From assembly GCF_963422335.1 (NCBI RefSeq), contig NZ_OY729424.1, positions 2,294,001 through 2,358,000 of the forward strand: a DNA stretch of 64,000 nt, read 5' to 3'. The notes beneath the pieces were generated by a model. It saw only the letters and a program-made list of their open reading frames with translations, was not told where the DNA came from and did not search any database. This DNA is from an uncultured Roseateles sp. (GTDB taxonomy: Bacteria; Pseudomonadota; Gammaproteobacteria; Burkholderiales; Burkholderiaceae_C). Numbering within the stretch: the stretch's first letter is position 1; the number at the start of each line of letters is the position of its first letter. Made by a program: the position numbers and the translations under genes. Below, in pieces: positions 52,166 to 60,785 of the stretch.

Positions 52166-53575
52166 TCACTGCGGCTGCGCGGCCAAGCGCCCCAGTGTGA
52201 TCAGGGCCTGCTCGATCTGCGGCGTCCACGGATGACCGGTATTGAGCCGCACGCACTGGCCGAACTCGGCCCGGGCCGAGAACATCGGCCCTGGTGCGAG
52301 GCTGATGTGCTCGCACAATGCCGCCTGGTGCAGGGCCAGTGCATCCACCTGCGGCGGCAGCTCGACCCAGACGAAATAGCCGCCCAGCGGACGCGTCATC
52401 CGCGTGCCGGCCGGGAAGTGCTGTTCCACCGCCGCCAGCATCTGCTGCTGCTGATCGGCCAGCCTGCGCCGCATCTGCGCCAGGTGGCGATCGAAGGCGC
52501 CGTCCTGCAGATACTCGGCCAGCGCCGCCTGGGCCGGTATCGAGCCCGACAGGCTGGTCATCAGCTTCAGCCGCGCCACCCGCTGGGCATAGCGCCCGGG
52601 TAGCGCCCAGCCGACGCGGTAGCCGGGCGCCAGACTTTTCGAGAACGAGCTGCAGTGCAGCACCAGGCCCTCGGTATCGAAGGCCTTGGCCGGCAGCGGA
52701 GCCGACTCTCCGTGATGCAGCTCGGCATAGACATCGTCCTCGATCAGCGGCACCTGGTGGCGGGTCAGCAACTCGACCAGGGCGCGCTTCTTGTCGTTGG
52801 GCATCAGGCTGCCCAGCGGGTTCTGGAAGCTGGTCATCAGCCAGACGGCCTGGGGCTTGCGGCGTTCCAGCACGCGGGCCAGCGCGGTCAGATCGATGCC
52901 GCTGGTGCTGTCGGTCGCCACCTCGATGGCCTTCAAGCCCAGCCGCTCCAGCGCCTGCAGCGCGGCGTAGAAGCAGGGCGACTCGACCACCACCGCATCG
53001 CCGGGCTTGGTGACCGCCTGCAGGCACAGGTTCAGCCCGTCCAGCGCGCCATTGCTGAGCACGATCTGCTCCGGCGTGACGGCCATGCCCAGGCGCAGAT
53101 AGCGCTTGGCGATCTGGCGGCGCAGCGGCTCGTGGCCGGGCGGCAGATCGTCCACCGTGCTCCAGGGCTTGAGCTTGCGCATGCCGGCGTTCATGGCGCG
53201 GCGCAGCGCCTCCAGCGGAAACAGCTCGGGACTCGGGAAGGCCGAGCCCAGCGGTGCAATGTCCCGCGACTTGACGGCGCTGAGCACCTCGAACACCAGC
53301 TCGCTGATGGCCACGCTGTGCGAACCCGGCAAGGGTCGCGAGGTTGGCGGCGCCTCGCGCAGCACCGGGCGTGGCAACACGTAGTAGCCCGAGCGCGGCC
53401 GCGCCCGCACCAGGCCGCGGGCCTCCAGCAGGTAATAGGCCTGGAACACGGTGGAGGCACTGATGCCCCGGCTGGCCCGCGCCTGGCGCACCGAAGGCAG
53501 GGGATCGCCGGCACGCAGGGTGCCGCTGGCGATCAGCCGGGTGATCTCGTCGGCGTAGTTTTCATAAAGCTTCAC
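52166..53575 (-). CDS. MocR/PdxR-type GntR regulator with aminotransferase domain
   Basis: 469 aa fusion: N-terminal GntR winged helix (I-T-R-L-I-A-S-G-T-L-R-A-G-D-P-L-P-S-V-R, then S-A-S-T-V-F-Q-A-Y) and a fold-type I aminotransferase domain with the PLP lysine in S-S-F-S-K-S-L-A-P-G-Y-R-V-G-W. Such proteins sense PLP or an amine/amino acid through the aminotransferase domain and activate nearby transport or metabolic genes. No obvious target adjoins it: downstream is the quinone reductase, and the divergent DUF2325 gene has its own Fur box. Confidence 0.92.
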   Translation of the reverse strand: MKLYENYADEITRLIASGTLRAGDPLPSVRQARASRGISASTVFQAYYLLEARGLVRARPRSGYYVLPRPVLREAPPTSRPLPGSHSVAISELVFEVLSAVKSRDIAPLGSAFPSPELFPLEALRRAMNAGMRKLKPWSTVDDLPPGHEPLRRQIAKRYLRLGMAVTPEQIVLSNGALDGLNLCLQAVTKPGDAVVVESPCFYAALQALERLGLKAIEVATDSTSGIDLTALARVLERRKPQAVWLMTSFQNPLGSLMPNDKKRALVELLTRHQVPLIEDDVYAELHHGESAPLPAKAFDTEGLVLHCSSFSKSLAPGYRVGWALPGRYAQRVARLKLMTSLSGSIPAQAALAEYLQDGAFDRHLAQMRRRLADQQQQMLAAVEQHFPAGTRMTRPLGGYFVWVELPPQVDALALHQAALCEHISLAPGPMFSARAEFGQCVRLNTGHPWTPQIEQALITLGRLAAQPQ

Positions 53576-53602
53576 GACGGGATTGTGCGATAGCCATCAA
53601 AT

Positions 53603-53621
53603 GCGAATGATTATCATTTAA
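53603..53621 (+). promoter_or_regulatory. Fur box
   Basis: AATGATTATCATT at 53606-53618 differs at only one base from the core of the GATAATGATAATCATTATC consensus and is centred 39 bases upstream of the DUF2325 ATG, so iron-dependent repression of that gene is likely. The divergent MocR start is about 37 bases away on the other side. Confidence 0.8.
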
Positions 53622-53650
53622 TATGTTGCGTCTCAAGGAGAAATTCATTC

Positions 53651-54901
53651 ATGTGTGACGATCTCAAGCCCTCAGCCACCCTGGCCAGTCCGGCCACCCT
53701 GCGCCTGGGCGGCGCACTGAACGAGCGCCTGCGCGCTATTCCTGTCATGGCCGAGAGCCGCGGCTCGCGCCGCCACCGCCTCTGGGATCTGCCGCACAGC
53801 ACCCATTGCCCGCTGATGGGGGTGTGCCTGCCTATGCCGGCACTGCGCCGCCTGCTGGCCAAGTTCACCGGCGCACAGGCCCGGCTGGACGACTATGAAG
53901 TCCATGTCGGCGCCGTGGCCGAGTGCGCGCGGCGCGGCCCGGTAGCCGAGGCGATACAGCGCGAGCTGGACCGGCGGCACCTGGCGGCGCTGCGCCGCTT
54001 TGCCCAGGCCAAGACGACCGAGCAGCTGGCCGGGCTGTGGACCGAGGCGCAGCAGGGCGCCGACATTGCCGGTGCGCTGTGGGCCACCTTGACCCACGCC
54101 CGCTGCAGCGACGGGCTGCGCGAGCAAGTCTGCCGCGAGATCCACATGATTCAGCACCAGGTCGGTGCCTGCAACCGCGCCGATCTGCAACGCCTGGACG
54201 AGGTGCTGGACGAAAACGCCGTGCTGACCCGCCAGCTTGCCGCCCTGCAGCAGCGCTGTACCCGGGAGATGCAGGTTCGCGCCGAGCAGGTCGAGGCCCT
54301 GCAGCAGGGCTTGATACGCGCCCGCGCAGAGGCCATGGCCAAGGCCTCGGCGCTGGATGCCGCCCAGCAGGATCTGCAACAGCTGGAGGCGCTCAGCCCC
54401 GGTCTGCAGAACCGGGCCGAGCTGGCGCGGCGCCTGGAAGAGCAGGTCTTGCGCTCACAGGCGCTGGAGCGCCAGCGTCTGGACTGGCAGCAGCAGGCCG
54501 AACGCGAGACGCAGCGGGCCCAGGGGCTGAGTGCACAGCTGCAGGCACTGAGCATCCCGGAAGAGCTTGTTTCAGTCGCCGAGCCGGATCTGGCCACGCT
54601 GAAGAATCAATCGATTCTGTGTGTCGGTGGCCGCACCGCCAGCGTACCGGTCTACAAGTGCCTGATCGAGGGCACCGGCGGGCGTTTTCTGCACCACGAT
54701 GGCGGCGAGGACCACACCGCCGCCCAGCTCGAATCGAGCCTCGCCGCCGCCGACCTGGTGATCTGCCAGACCGGCTGCGTCAGCCACGGTGCCTACTGGC
54801 GGGTCAAGGACCATTGCAAGCGCACCGGCAAGCGCTGCGTCTTCGTCGACAAGCCCAGCGCCAGCAGCCTGGCACGCTGCCTGAAGGACATCGAGGCCTG
54901 A
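53651..54901 (+). CDS. DUF2325 protein with central coiled coil, Fur-regulated
   Basis: 416 aa. An N-terminal part with scattered Cys/His (T-H-C-P-L-M-G-V-C; A-E-C-A-R-R-G), a central coiled coil of about 130 residues rich in Gln, Ala, Leu and Glu (roughly 200-320), and a C-terminal DUF2325 domain from S-I-L-C-V-G-G-R to the end, with I-C-Q-T-G-C-V-S-H and F-V-D-K-P. The domain resembles a Rossmann-like fold of unknown function. A strong AAGGAG ribosome site and a Fur box precede it, pointing to a role in iron starvation. The Cys and His residues could bind metal; this is inference. Confidence 0.85.
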   Translation: MCDDLKPSATLASPATLRLGGALNERLRAIPVMAESRGSRRHRLWDLPHSTHCPLMGVCLPMPALRRLLAKFTGAQARLDDYEVHVGAVAECARRGPVAEAIQRELDRRHLAALRRFAQAKTTEQLAGLWTEAQQGADIAGALWATLTHARCSDGLREQVCREIHMIQHQVGACNRADLQRLDEVLDENAVLTRQLAALQQRCTREMQVRAEQVEALQQGLIRARAEAMAKASALDAAQQDLQQLEALSPGLQNRAELARRLEEQVLRSQALERQRLDWQQQAERETQRAQGLSAQLQALSIPEELVSVAEPDLATLKNQSILCVGGRTASVPVYKCLIEGTGGRFLHHDGGEDHTAAQLESSLAAADLVICQTGCVSHGAYWRVKDHCKRTGKRCVFVDKPSASSLARCLKDIEA

Positions 54902-54954
54902 AATGAAAAGGCCCGCCGAGCGGCGAGCCGATGGCAGCGACAAGCGCTCAAATA

Positions 54955-55284
54955 TCAATCTTCACTTTTGAAGACCAGTCGCACTTCGTACGACTGCGCT
55001 CCGCCGTTCGGCTCGAAGCGCCAGCCCATCAGAGCGGTCTTCACGGCCTTGTCGAAGACCTTGCGGGGCTCGGCTTCGATGATGGACACATCGGTGACCT
55101 TGCCTTCACCGTCGATCGCCATCTTGGCCTTGACGACGCCGGTGGAGACAGACGCGCGGGCGGCTTCGCTGGGGAACTCGGGCGGCACCTTCTTGACGAT
55201 CTTCGGGGCGGTCTGGGCCATGGCCAGCGAGGCGGCGAAGGTCAGGGCGGTGGCGGCGATCAGGGAGGAGACACGGAACTTCAT
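54955..55284 (-). CDS. Periplasmic stand-alone TonB C-terminal domain protein
   Basis: 109 aa: a signal peptide (cleavage about L-A-M-A-Q) followed directly by a single TonB_C domain (P-P-E-F-P-S-E-A-A-R ... G-V-V-K-A-K-M-A-I-D ... G-W-R-F-E-P). Normal TonB has an N-terminal membrane anchor and a long Pro-rich spacer; both are missing, so it cannot transduce ExbB/D energy in the ordinary way. It may be a periplasmic binder of TonB boxes or receptors, or act in another envelope role. Confidence 0.87.
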   Translation of the reverse strand: MKFRVSSLIAATALTFAASLAMAQTAPKIVKKVPPEFPSEAARASVSTGVVKAKMAIDGEGKVTDVSIIEAEPRKVFDKAVKTALMGWRFEPNGGAQSYEVRLVFKSED

Positions 55285-55337
55285 GATGGCTGGATCCTTG
55301 GGGAATGAGGGGGTATCGGACGGGCTTGCGAGGCGGC

Positions 55338-56897
55338 TCAGGCGGCTTGGCCCGAGAAGCGGAAGAAGCCAACCGCAGCCAATAGGCGGCCCGAGCTGGT
55401 TTTCAGGGAATCGGTGGAGCGCGTCAGTTCCTCGACCAGGGCCGAGTTCTGCTGCGTGGTGCGGTCCAGGTCGCCCATCGCGTGATTCACCACGCCGACG
55501 CCGCTGGCCTGCTCCTGGGCGGCATGCGAGATCTCTTCGATCAGCTTGCCCATATTGTTGACTTCCTCGACCACGCCGCGGATGGTCTGGCCGGCGCTGT
55601 TGACCAGGGCCGTGCCGGCCGAGACCTTGACCGAGGACTCCTGGATCAGGCCCTTGATTTCCTTGGCCGCTTCGGCCGAACGCGAGGCCAGGGCCCGCAC
55701 CTCGGAGGCGACGACGGCGAAGCCGCGGCCATGCTCGCCGGCACGGGCCGCTTCGACGGCGGCGTTCAGCGCCAGGATATTGGTCTGGAAGGCGATGCCG
55801 TCGATCACGCCGATGATGTCGTTGATGCGCTTGCTCGACTCGGAGATCTGCTGCATCGTTTCGATCACACTTTGTACCGACACCCCACCGGCCGAGGCCG
55901 CCTGACGGGCCTGGGTGGCGATGCCGGCGGCGCGGCGGGTCAGCTCGCTGGAGCCGTTCAGGGTGGAGGCGATCTGCTCCACCGAAGCGGCGGTCTGCTG
56001 CAGGCTGGCGGCCGAGCGGGCGGTGCGCTCCGACAGTTCGCTGTTGCCCCCGGCAATCGCGCCGGAGCTGTCGGCCACCTCGCCGGCAGCGCTGCTGACG
56101 CTCTTCACCACGCCGGACAGCGCGGTCTGCATCTCCTGCATCGCATGCAGCATCTGAGCCAGCTCGTCGCTGCCTTCCACCACGATGTCATGGCTCAGGT
56201 CGCCGGCGCTGATCGATTCGGCCGCGGCCTGGGCCATGCGGGCCGGGGCCACGATGGAGCGGGCAATCGCCAGGCCACCGCCGCCGCCGATCAGCACCGC
56301 CACCAGCACCAGCACCACGGTCACCAGCACCGATTGGCGTGCGGTGGCTTCACCGCCCTTGGCCAGCGTCTTGGCGTCTTCGAACTGCAGATCGACCAGG
56401 GCCTTCAGGCCTTCCTGGTAGGCGGACTGCGCCGGGCGCACATCGATCACCAGGCTTTCGCGGGCCTCGTCGGGGCTGCCGTCCACCTGCACCTTGCGGA
56501 ACTTGGCAATCGAGGCGAAGAACTTGGCCTGGCGCTCGCGCACCTGGGCCAGCAGCTCGGTTTCCTTGGCCGAGGAGAGCTTGGTCTCCAGCTCGGCCAG
56601 GCGCTTCTCGATGTCTTGCAGCGCGCCATCGATGGCGGCCTGCTGCTTCTTGATCTGGCGGGCTTCGTCGAGCAGCAGCAGATCGCGGCTGGCGCGGGCC
56701 AGGATGTTGACATTGCCTTCCAGTGCATTGGCCGCCTCGATCTTGACCAGGCTGCTGTTGGCTGTTCGATCCAGGTCGTGGGCCAGCCGGTTGGCGGTGC
56801 TGACGCCGAAGGCGCCGATGATGATGAGCAGCAGAATCAGCAACAGATAGCTGAAACCGAGTCGATGGCTGATGCGCAGATTCGACAGAATTTTCAT
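55338..56897 (-). CDS. Methyl-accepting chemotaxis protein
   Basis: 519 aa membrane receptor: N-terminal membrane helix, 4-helix-bundle periplasmic sensor (about 35-190), second membrane helix near 195-215 (V-L-V-T-V-V-L-V-L-V), HAMP, and a signalling domain with the conserved hairpin I-A-F-Q-T-N-I-L-A-L-N-A-A-V-E-A-A-R-A-G. No C-terminal N-W-E-T-F-like pentapeptide. Ligand unknown. The ATG at 56897 starts the typical M-K-I-L-x-N-L sequence; 56927 is an upstream alternative with AAGGGCT. Confidence 0.95.
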   Translation of the reverse strand: MKILSNLRISHRLGFSYLLLILLLIIIGAFGVSTANRLAHDLDRTANSSLVKIEAANALEGNVNILARASRDLLLLDEARQIKKQQAAIDGALQDIEKRLAELETKLSSAKETELLAQVRERQAKFFASIAKFRKVQVDGSPDEARESLVIDVRPAQSAYQEGLKALVDLQFEDAKTLAKGGEATARQSVLVTVVLVLVAVLIGGGGGLAIARSIVAPARMAQAAAESISAGDLSHDIVVEGSDELAQMLHAMQEMQTALSGVVKSVSSAAGEVADSSGAIAGGNSELSERTARSAASLQQTAASVEQIASTLNGSSELTRRAAGIATQARQAASAGGVSVQSVIETMQQISESSKRINDIIGVIDGIAFQTNILALNAAVEAARAGEHGRGFAVVASEVRALASRSAEAAKEIKGLIQESSVKVSAGTALVNSAGQTIRGVVEEVNNMGKLIEEISHAAQEQASGVGVVNHAMGDLDRTTQQNSALVEELTRSTDSLKTSSGRLLAAVGFFRFSGQAA

Positions 56898-56980
56898 GAG
56901 AGCCCTTAGCCCAACGGTAAGCATTCGATTGACTTGGACTGCTTTGTGAGCGGTCCCGCGACAACTTCTTTGTGCTGGGA

Positions 56981-57008
56981 GTATCGACAAGGGTGGAACC
57001 GGCCTTGA
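56981..57008 (-). promoter_or_regulatory. Candidate sigma-28 (FliA) promoter of the chemotaxis receptor gene
   Basis: On the minus strand TCAAGGCC - 12 bases - GTCGATAC resembles the flagellar consensus TCAAG/TAAA - 11 - GCCGATAA (6 of 8 in the -10 part) and lies about 85 bases before the receptor ATG. The rest of 57009-57171 holds an imperfect GCGATCCCGC/GCGGGTATCGC hairpin (57042-57075), perhaps the yggS terminator. Confidence 0.5.
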
Positions 57009-57171
57009 GCGGCGAAGCGGTAAAAACACACGCCGATACCGGCGATCCCGCCTAGGGAAAACGCGGGTATCGCGGGCTTTGTGCCGCCAGGGAGAGGGCG
57101 GGGCGCCAGTCTGGGGCGCCATGCCTGCATATCGACCTGCGGGCACCGCTTTGAAGCGATGCTGCGAATTG

Positions 57172-57858
57172 TTACCTTGTACCGAAAATCGCCGAGCCCA
57201 CACGCACCAGGCTGCTGCCTTCCAGCACGGCAGCCTCGAGGTCAGCGCTCATGCCCATCGACAGGGTGTCCAGCGTCAGGCCTTCGGCATTGAGCCGTTC
57301 CAGCAGCGCGCGCAGCGCGGCATGGGGCCGGCGCTGCGCCTCCAGCGTCGATGCGGTCTCGGGTATGGCCATCAGGCCGCGCAGACGCAGCCGCGGCAAG
57401 GCTGCCACGGCCTGGGCCAGGGCAGGCACCTCGTCGGGATGCACACCGCTCTTGCTTGCCTCGCCGCTGATATTGACCTGCAGGCAGATCTGCAGCGGCG
57501 GCAGATGCCCGGGCCGCTGCTCGGACAGGCGCTGCGCGATCTTCAGCCGGTCCACGCTGTGCACCCAGTCGAAGGCCTCGGCCACCGGACGCGTCTTGTT
57601 GCTTTGCAGCGGGCCTATCAGGTGCCAGACCAGATCCGCCCGCAAGTCCTGCAGGGCCGCGATCTTGTCCAGCGCCTCCTGCACATAGTTTTCACCGAAC
57701 TGGTGCTCACCCGCCGCATGGGCCTCGCGCACCCTGTCGCTGCCAAACGTCTTGCTGACCACCAGCAGCGTGACGCTTTGCACGGGTCGGCCGGCCTGGG
57801 TGCAGGCCGCAGCGATGCGCGTGCGAACCAGTTGTAAGTTGTCGGAGATCGTCGCCAT
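57172..57858 (-). CDS. yggS: YggS/PLPBP-family pyridoxal-phosphate homeostasis protein
   Basis: 228 aa fold-type III PLP-binding protein that buffers PLP and has no known catalytic activity. Lys36 in V-S-K binds the cofactor; G-E-N-Y-V-Q-E, W-H-L-I-G-P-L-Q-S-N-K and S-M-G-M-S-A-D-L-E-A-A are the family signatures. It is divergent from pilT with a 40-base gap, a conserved arrangement in many Proteobacteria. Confidence 0.95.
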   Translation of the reverse strand: MATISDNLQLVRTRIAAACTQAGRPVQSVTLLVVSKTFGSDRVREAHAAGEHQFGENYVQEALDKIAALQDLRADLVWHLIGPLQSNKTRPVAEAFDWVHSVDRLKIAQRLSEQRPGHLPPLQICLQVNISGEASKSGVHPDEVPALAQAVAALPRLRLRGLMAIPETASTLEAQRRPHAALRALLERLNAEGLTLDTLSMGMSADLEAAVLEGSSLVRVGSAIFGTR

Positions 57859-57898
57859 AATGCCCCGAGCCTAACCCAGCCGCACACTCAGACCCTCC

Positions 57899-58942
57899 AT
57901 GGACATCACCCAACTATTGGCCTTCTCGGTCAAGAACAAGGCTTCCGACCTGCATTTGTCGGCCGGTCTGCCGCCGATGATCCGGGTCCACGGCGATGTG
58001 CGTCGCATCAATGTCGAGCCGCTCGAGCACAAGCAGGTGCACGACATGGTCTACGACATCATGAATGACTCGCAGCGCAAGATGTATGAGGAGACGCTGG
58101 AGTGCGACTTCTCGTTCGAGATCCAGGGCCTGGCCCGCTTTCGCGTCAATGCCTTCAACCAGAATCGCGGCGCCGGCGCAGTGTTCCGCACCATCCCGAG
58201 CAAGATCCTGAGCCTGGAACAGCTCAGCGCCCCCAAGGTATTTGCCGAACTGGCGCTCAAGCCCCGCGGCTTGGTGCTGGTGACCGGGCCTACCGGCTCC
58301 GGCAAGTCCACCACCCTGGCCGCCATGGTCAACCATCTGAACGAGCAGGAATACGGCCACATCCTGACGATCGAGGACCCGATCGAGTTCGTCCACGAAT
58401 CGAAGAAATGCCTGGTCAACCAGCGCGAGGTCGGGCCGCACACCTTGAGCTTCTCGAACGCGCTGCGCTCTGCCCTGCGCGAAGACCCGGACGCAGTGCT
58501 GGTCGGCGAAATGCGCGATCTGGAAACGATACGCCTGGCGCTGTCGGCCGCTGAAACAGGCCACCTGGTCTTCGGCACCCTGCACACCAGTTCGGCGGCC
58601 AAGACGGTGGACCGCATCGTTGACGTGTTCCCGGGCGCGGAAAAAGACATGGTGCGGGCGATGTTGTCAGAGTCGCTGGTGGCGGTGATCTCGCAGTCGC
58701 TGTGCAAGCTCAAGGATGGCAGCGGCCGCGTCGCGGCGCACGAGATCATGTTGGGCAACTCGGCCATACGCAACCTGATACGCGAGAACAAGATCGCACA
58801 GATGTACTCATCGATCCAGACCGGCAACAACGTCGGCATGCAGACCCTGGATCAGAACCTGACCGAGCTGGTGCGGCGCAATGTGATCTCGCCCGCCGAG
58901 GCGCGCAGCCGGGCCAAGTTCCCGGACAACTTCCCGGGCTGA
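57899..58942 (+). CDS. pilT: Type IV pilus retraction ATPase PilT
   Basis: 347 aa secretion-superfamily ATPase that powers pilus retraction and twitching. A-S-D-L-H-L-S-A-G near the N-terminus, Walker A G-P-T-G-S-G-K-S-T, the Asp and His boxes (I-E-D-P-I-E-F, G-T-L-H-T-S-S-A) and the A-I-R-N-L-I-R-E motif required for retraction are all present. Followed after 4 bases by a cyclic-nucleotide-domain gene and then pilU. Confidence 0.98.
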   Translation: MDITQLLAFSVKNKASDLHLSAGLPPMIRVHGDVRRINVEPLEHKQVHDMVYDIMNDSQRKMYEETLECDFSFEIQGLARFRVNAFNQNRGAGAVFRTIPSKILSLEQLSAPKVFAELALKPRGLVLVTGPTGSGKSTTLAAMVNHLNEQEYGHILTIEDPIEFVHESKKCLVNQREVGPHTLSFSNALRSALREDPDAVLVGEMRDLETIRLALSAAETGHLVFGTLHTSSAAKTVDRIVDVFPGAEKDMVRAMLSESLVAVISQSLCKLKDGSGRVAAHEIMLGNSAIRNLIRENKIAQMYSSIQTGNNVGMQTLDQNLTELVRRNVISPAEARSRAKFPDNFPG

Positions 58943-58946
58943 GGCT

Positions 58947-59582
58947 GTGAGAAAGCTGCTTCAACGCCTGACCGGCGGCGCCAAGCCCGAGGCCGAGGGC
59001 GGCGCCGAATCGACCTTCTTCTCGACCATGTTCAACGAGAACCTCGAGGGCAGCGACACCGTCGTCAGCTGGGCTCAGCGCGGGGCCGAGGTCGGTGCAC
59101 AGCCCTTCGATGCGGCCACCGGCAAGGCCCTGTTCACCAAACTCTGGGGCGCCGACAAGCATCTGGCCGCACTGGACGACGCCGACCTGGAGCGGCTCAG
59201 CGACTTCTTGCGGTATGTGAAGTTGCCGTCCAACCAGGAAGTGGTCAAGCAGGACGAGCAGGGCGACTACATGGTTGTTGTGCTCGAAGGCACGCTGGCC
59301 GTGGACCGGCTGCAGCCCTGGGGCGGGCGGGCCCGCCTGGCCGAGGCGCGGGTGGGCGATATGCTGGGCGAGATGTCTTTGCTCGATGCCGGCGCGCGCT
59401 TCTCGGCCTGCACCACGCTCACAAGCTGTACTCTGGCCGTGCTGGACGCCCAGGCGCTGGACCGGCTGATGGCCGAAGAGCCCCGCCTGGCAGCGGCCCT
59501 GCTGGCCTCGCTGGCGCGGCGCCTGTCGCTGAGCCTGCGCCAGGTCAGCGCCCGGCTGGGCGCCTTGCTGTCCCGCGATTAG
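58947..59582 (+). CDS. Cyclic nucleotide-binding domain protein between pilT and pilU
   Basis: 211 aa with a GTG start 4 bases after pilT. After a ~70 residue N-terminal region comes one cNMP-binding (CRP-like) domain: L-P-S-N-Q-E-V-V-K-Q-D-E-Q-G-D-Y-M beta-roll and the phosphate-binding-cassette-like M-L-G-E-M-S-L-L-D-A-G-A-R-F-S-A. There is no DNA-binding helix-turn-helix, so it probably tunes the flanking pilus ATPases through cAMP or another nucleotide rather than acting as a transcription factor. Confidence 0.9.
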   Translation: MRKLLQRLTGGAKPEAEGGAESTFFSTMFNENLEGSDTVVSWAQRGAEVGAQPFDAATGKALFTKLWGADKHLAALDDADLERLSDFLRYVKLPSNQEVVKQDEQGDYMVVVLEGTLAVDRLQPWGGRARLAEARVGDMLGEMSLLDAGARFSACTTLTSCTLAVLDAQALDRLMAEEPRLAAALLASLARRLSLSLRQVSARLGALLSRD

Positions 59583-59612
59583 AACGCATACTGAGGCAAG
59601 GGAGCCGCCACC

Positions 59613-60749
59613 ATGGAACGCGATCAAGCGTCGAAATTCATCAATGACCTGTTGCGCCTGATGGTCTCGCGCAAGGGGTCTGACCTGTTCCTGACCTCGG
59701 AATTTCCGCCCGCCGTCAAGGTCGATGGCAAGGTCACCAAGGTCTCGCCGCAGCCGCTGACCGGCCAGCACACGCTGGCGCTGGCGCGGGCCATCATGAA
59801 TGACAAGCAGGCCGCCGAGTTCGAGCGCACCAAGGAGTGCAATTTCGCGATCTCGCCCCATGGCATCGGGCGTTTCCGCGTCAATGCCTTTCTGCAGCAG
59901 GGCAATGTCGGCCTGGTGCTGCGTACGATCCCGCAGACCCTGCCGACGATTGAGAGCCTGAAGCTGCCCGATGTGTTGAGGGAGGTGGCGCTGACCAAGC
60001 GCGGCCTGGTGATCTTTGTCGGCGCCACGGGTTCGGGCAAGTCGACCTCGCTGGCAGCGATGGTGGACCACCGCAACGAGCACACCTTCGGCCACATCAT
60101 CACGATCGAAGACCCGGTCGAGTTCGTTCATCCGCACAAGAACTGCATCGTCACCCAGCGCGAGCTGGGCATAGACACCGACAGCTGGGAAATGGCGCTG
60201 AAGAACACCTTGCGCCAGGCGCCCGACGTGATACTGATGGGCGAGATCCGCGACCGCGAGACGATGGAGCATGCGGTGGCCTTTGCCGAGACCGGCCATC
60301 TGTGCATGGCCACGCTGCATGCCAACAGTGCCAACCAGGCGCTGGACCGCATCATCAACTTCTTCCCCGAGGAGCGCCGCGCCCAGCTGCTGATGGACCT
60401 GTCGCTGAATCTCAAGTCCCTGGTGTCACAGCGTCTGCTGCCGCGCCAGGAGGGCAAGGGGCGGGTGGCCGCGGTCGAGGTGCTGATCAACTCGCCGCTG
60501 ATCTCCGACCTGATCTTCAAGGGCGAGGTCGGCGAGATCAAGGAGATCATGAAGCGCTCGCGCGAGATGGGCATGCAGACCTTCGACCAGGCCCTGTTCG
60601 ACCTCTACGAGGGCGGCCTGGTCAGCTACGAAGACGCACTGCGCAATGCCGACTCGGTGAACGACCTGCGCCTGCAGATCAAGCTGAACAGCCGCCGGGC
60701 GAAGAACGCCGATCTGTCGTCGGGTACCGAACATCTGACCATCGTCTAG
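59613..60749 (+). CDS. pilU: Type IV pilus PilT-like ATPase PilU
   Basis: 378 aa PilT paralogue with S-D-L-F-L-T-S near the start, Walker A G-A-T-G-S-G-K-S-T, I-E-D-P-V-E-F-V-H and A-T-L-H-A-N-S-A, plus the longer C-terminal tail of PilU. It works with PilT to retract pili under load. Third gene of the pilT operon, 30 bases after the cyclic-nucleotide gene. Confidence 0.97.
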   Translation: MERDQASKFINDLLRLMVSRKGSDLFLTSEFPPAVKVDGKVTKVSPQPLTGQHTLALARAIMNDKQAAEFERTKECNFAISPHGIGRFRVNAFLQQGNVGLVLRTIPQTLPTIESLKLPDVLREVALTKRGLVIFVGATGSGKSTSLAAMVDHRNEHTFGHIITIEDPVEFVHPHKNCIVTQRELGIDTDSWEMALKNTLRQAPDVILMGEIRDRETMEHAVAFAETGHLCMATLHANSANQALDRIINFFPEERRAQLLMDLSLNLKSLVSQRLLPRQEGKGRVAAVEVLINSPLISDLIFKGEVGEIKEIMKRSREMGMQTFDQALFDLYEGGLVSYEDALRNADSVNDLRLQIKLNSRRAKNADLSSGTEHLTIV

Positions 60750-60785
60750 GTTCCCGGCGGGCCCGGCCTGGCTTACAGTGCAGGC

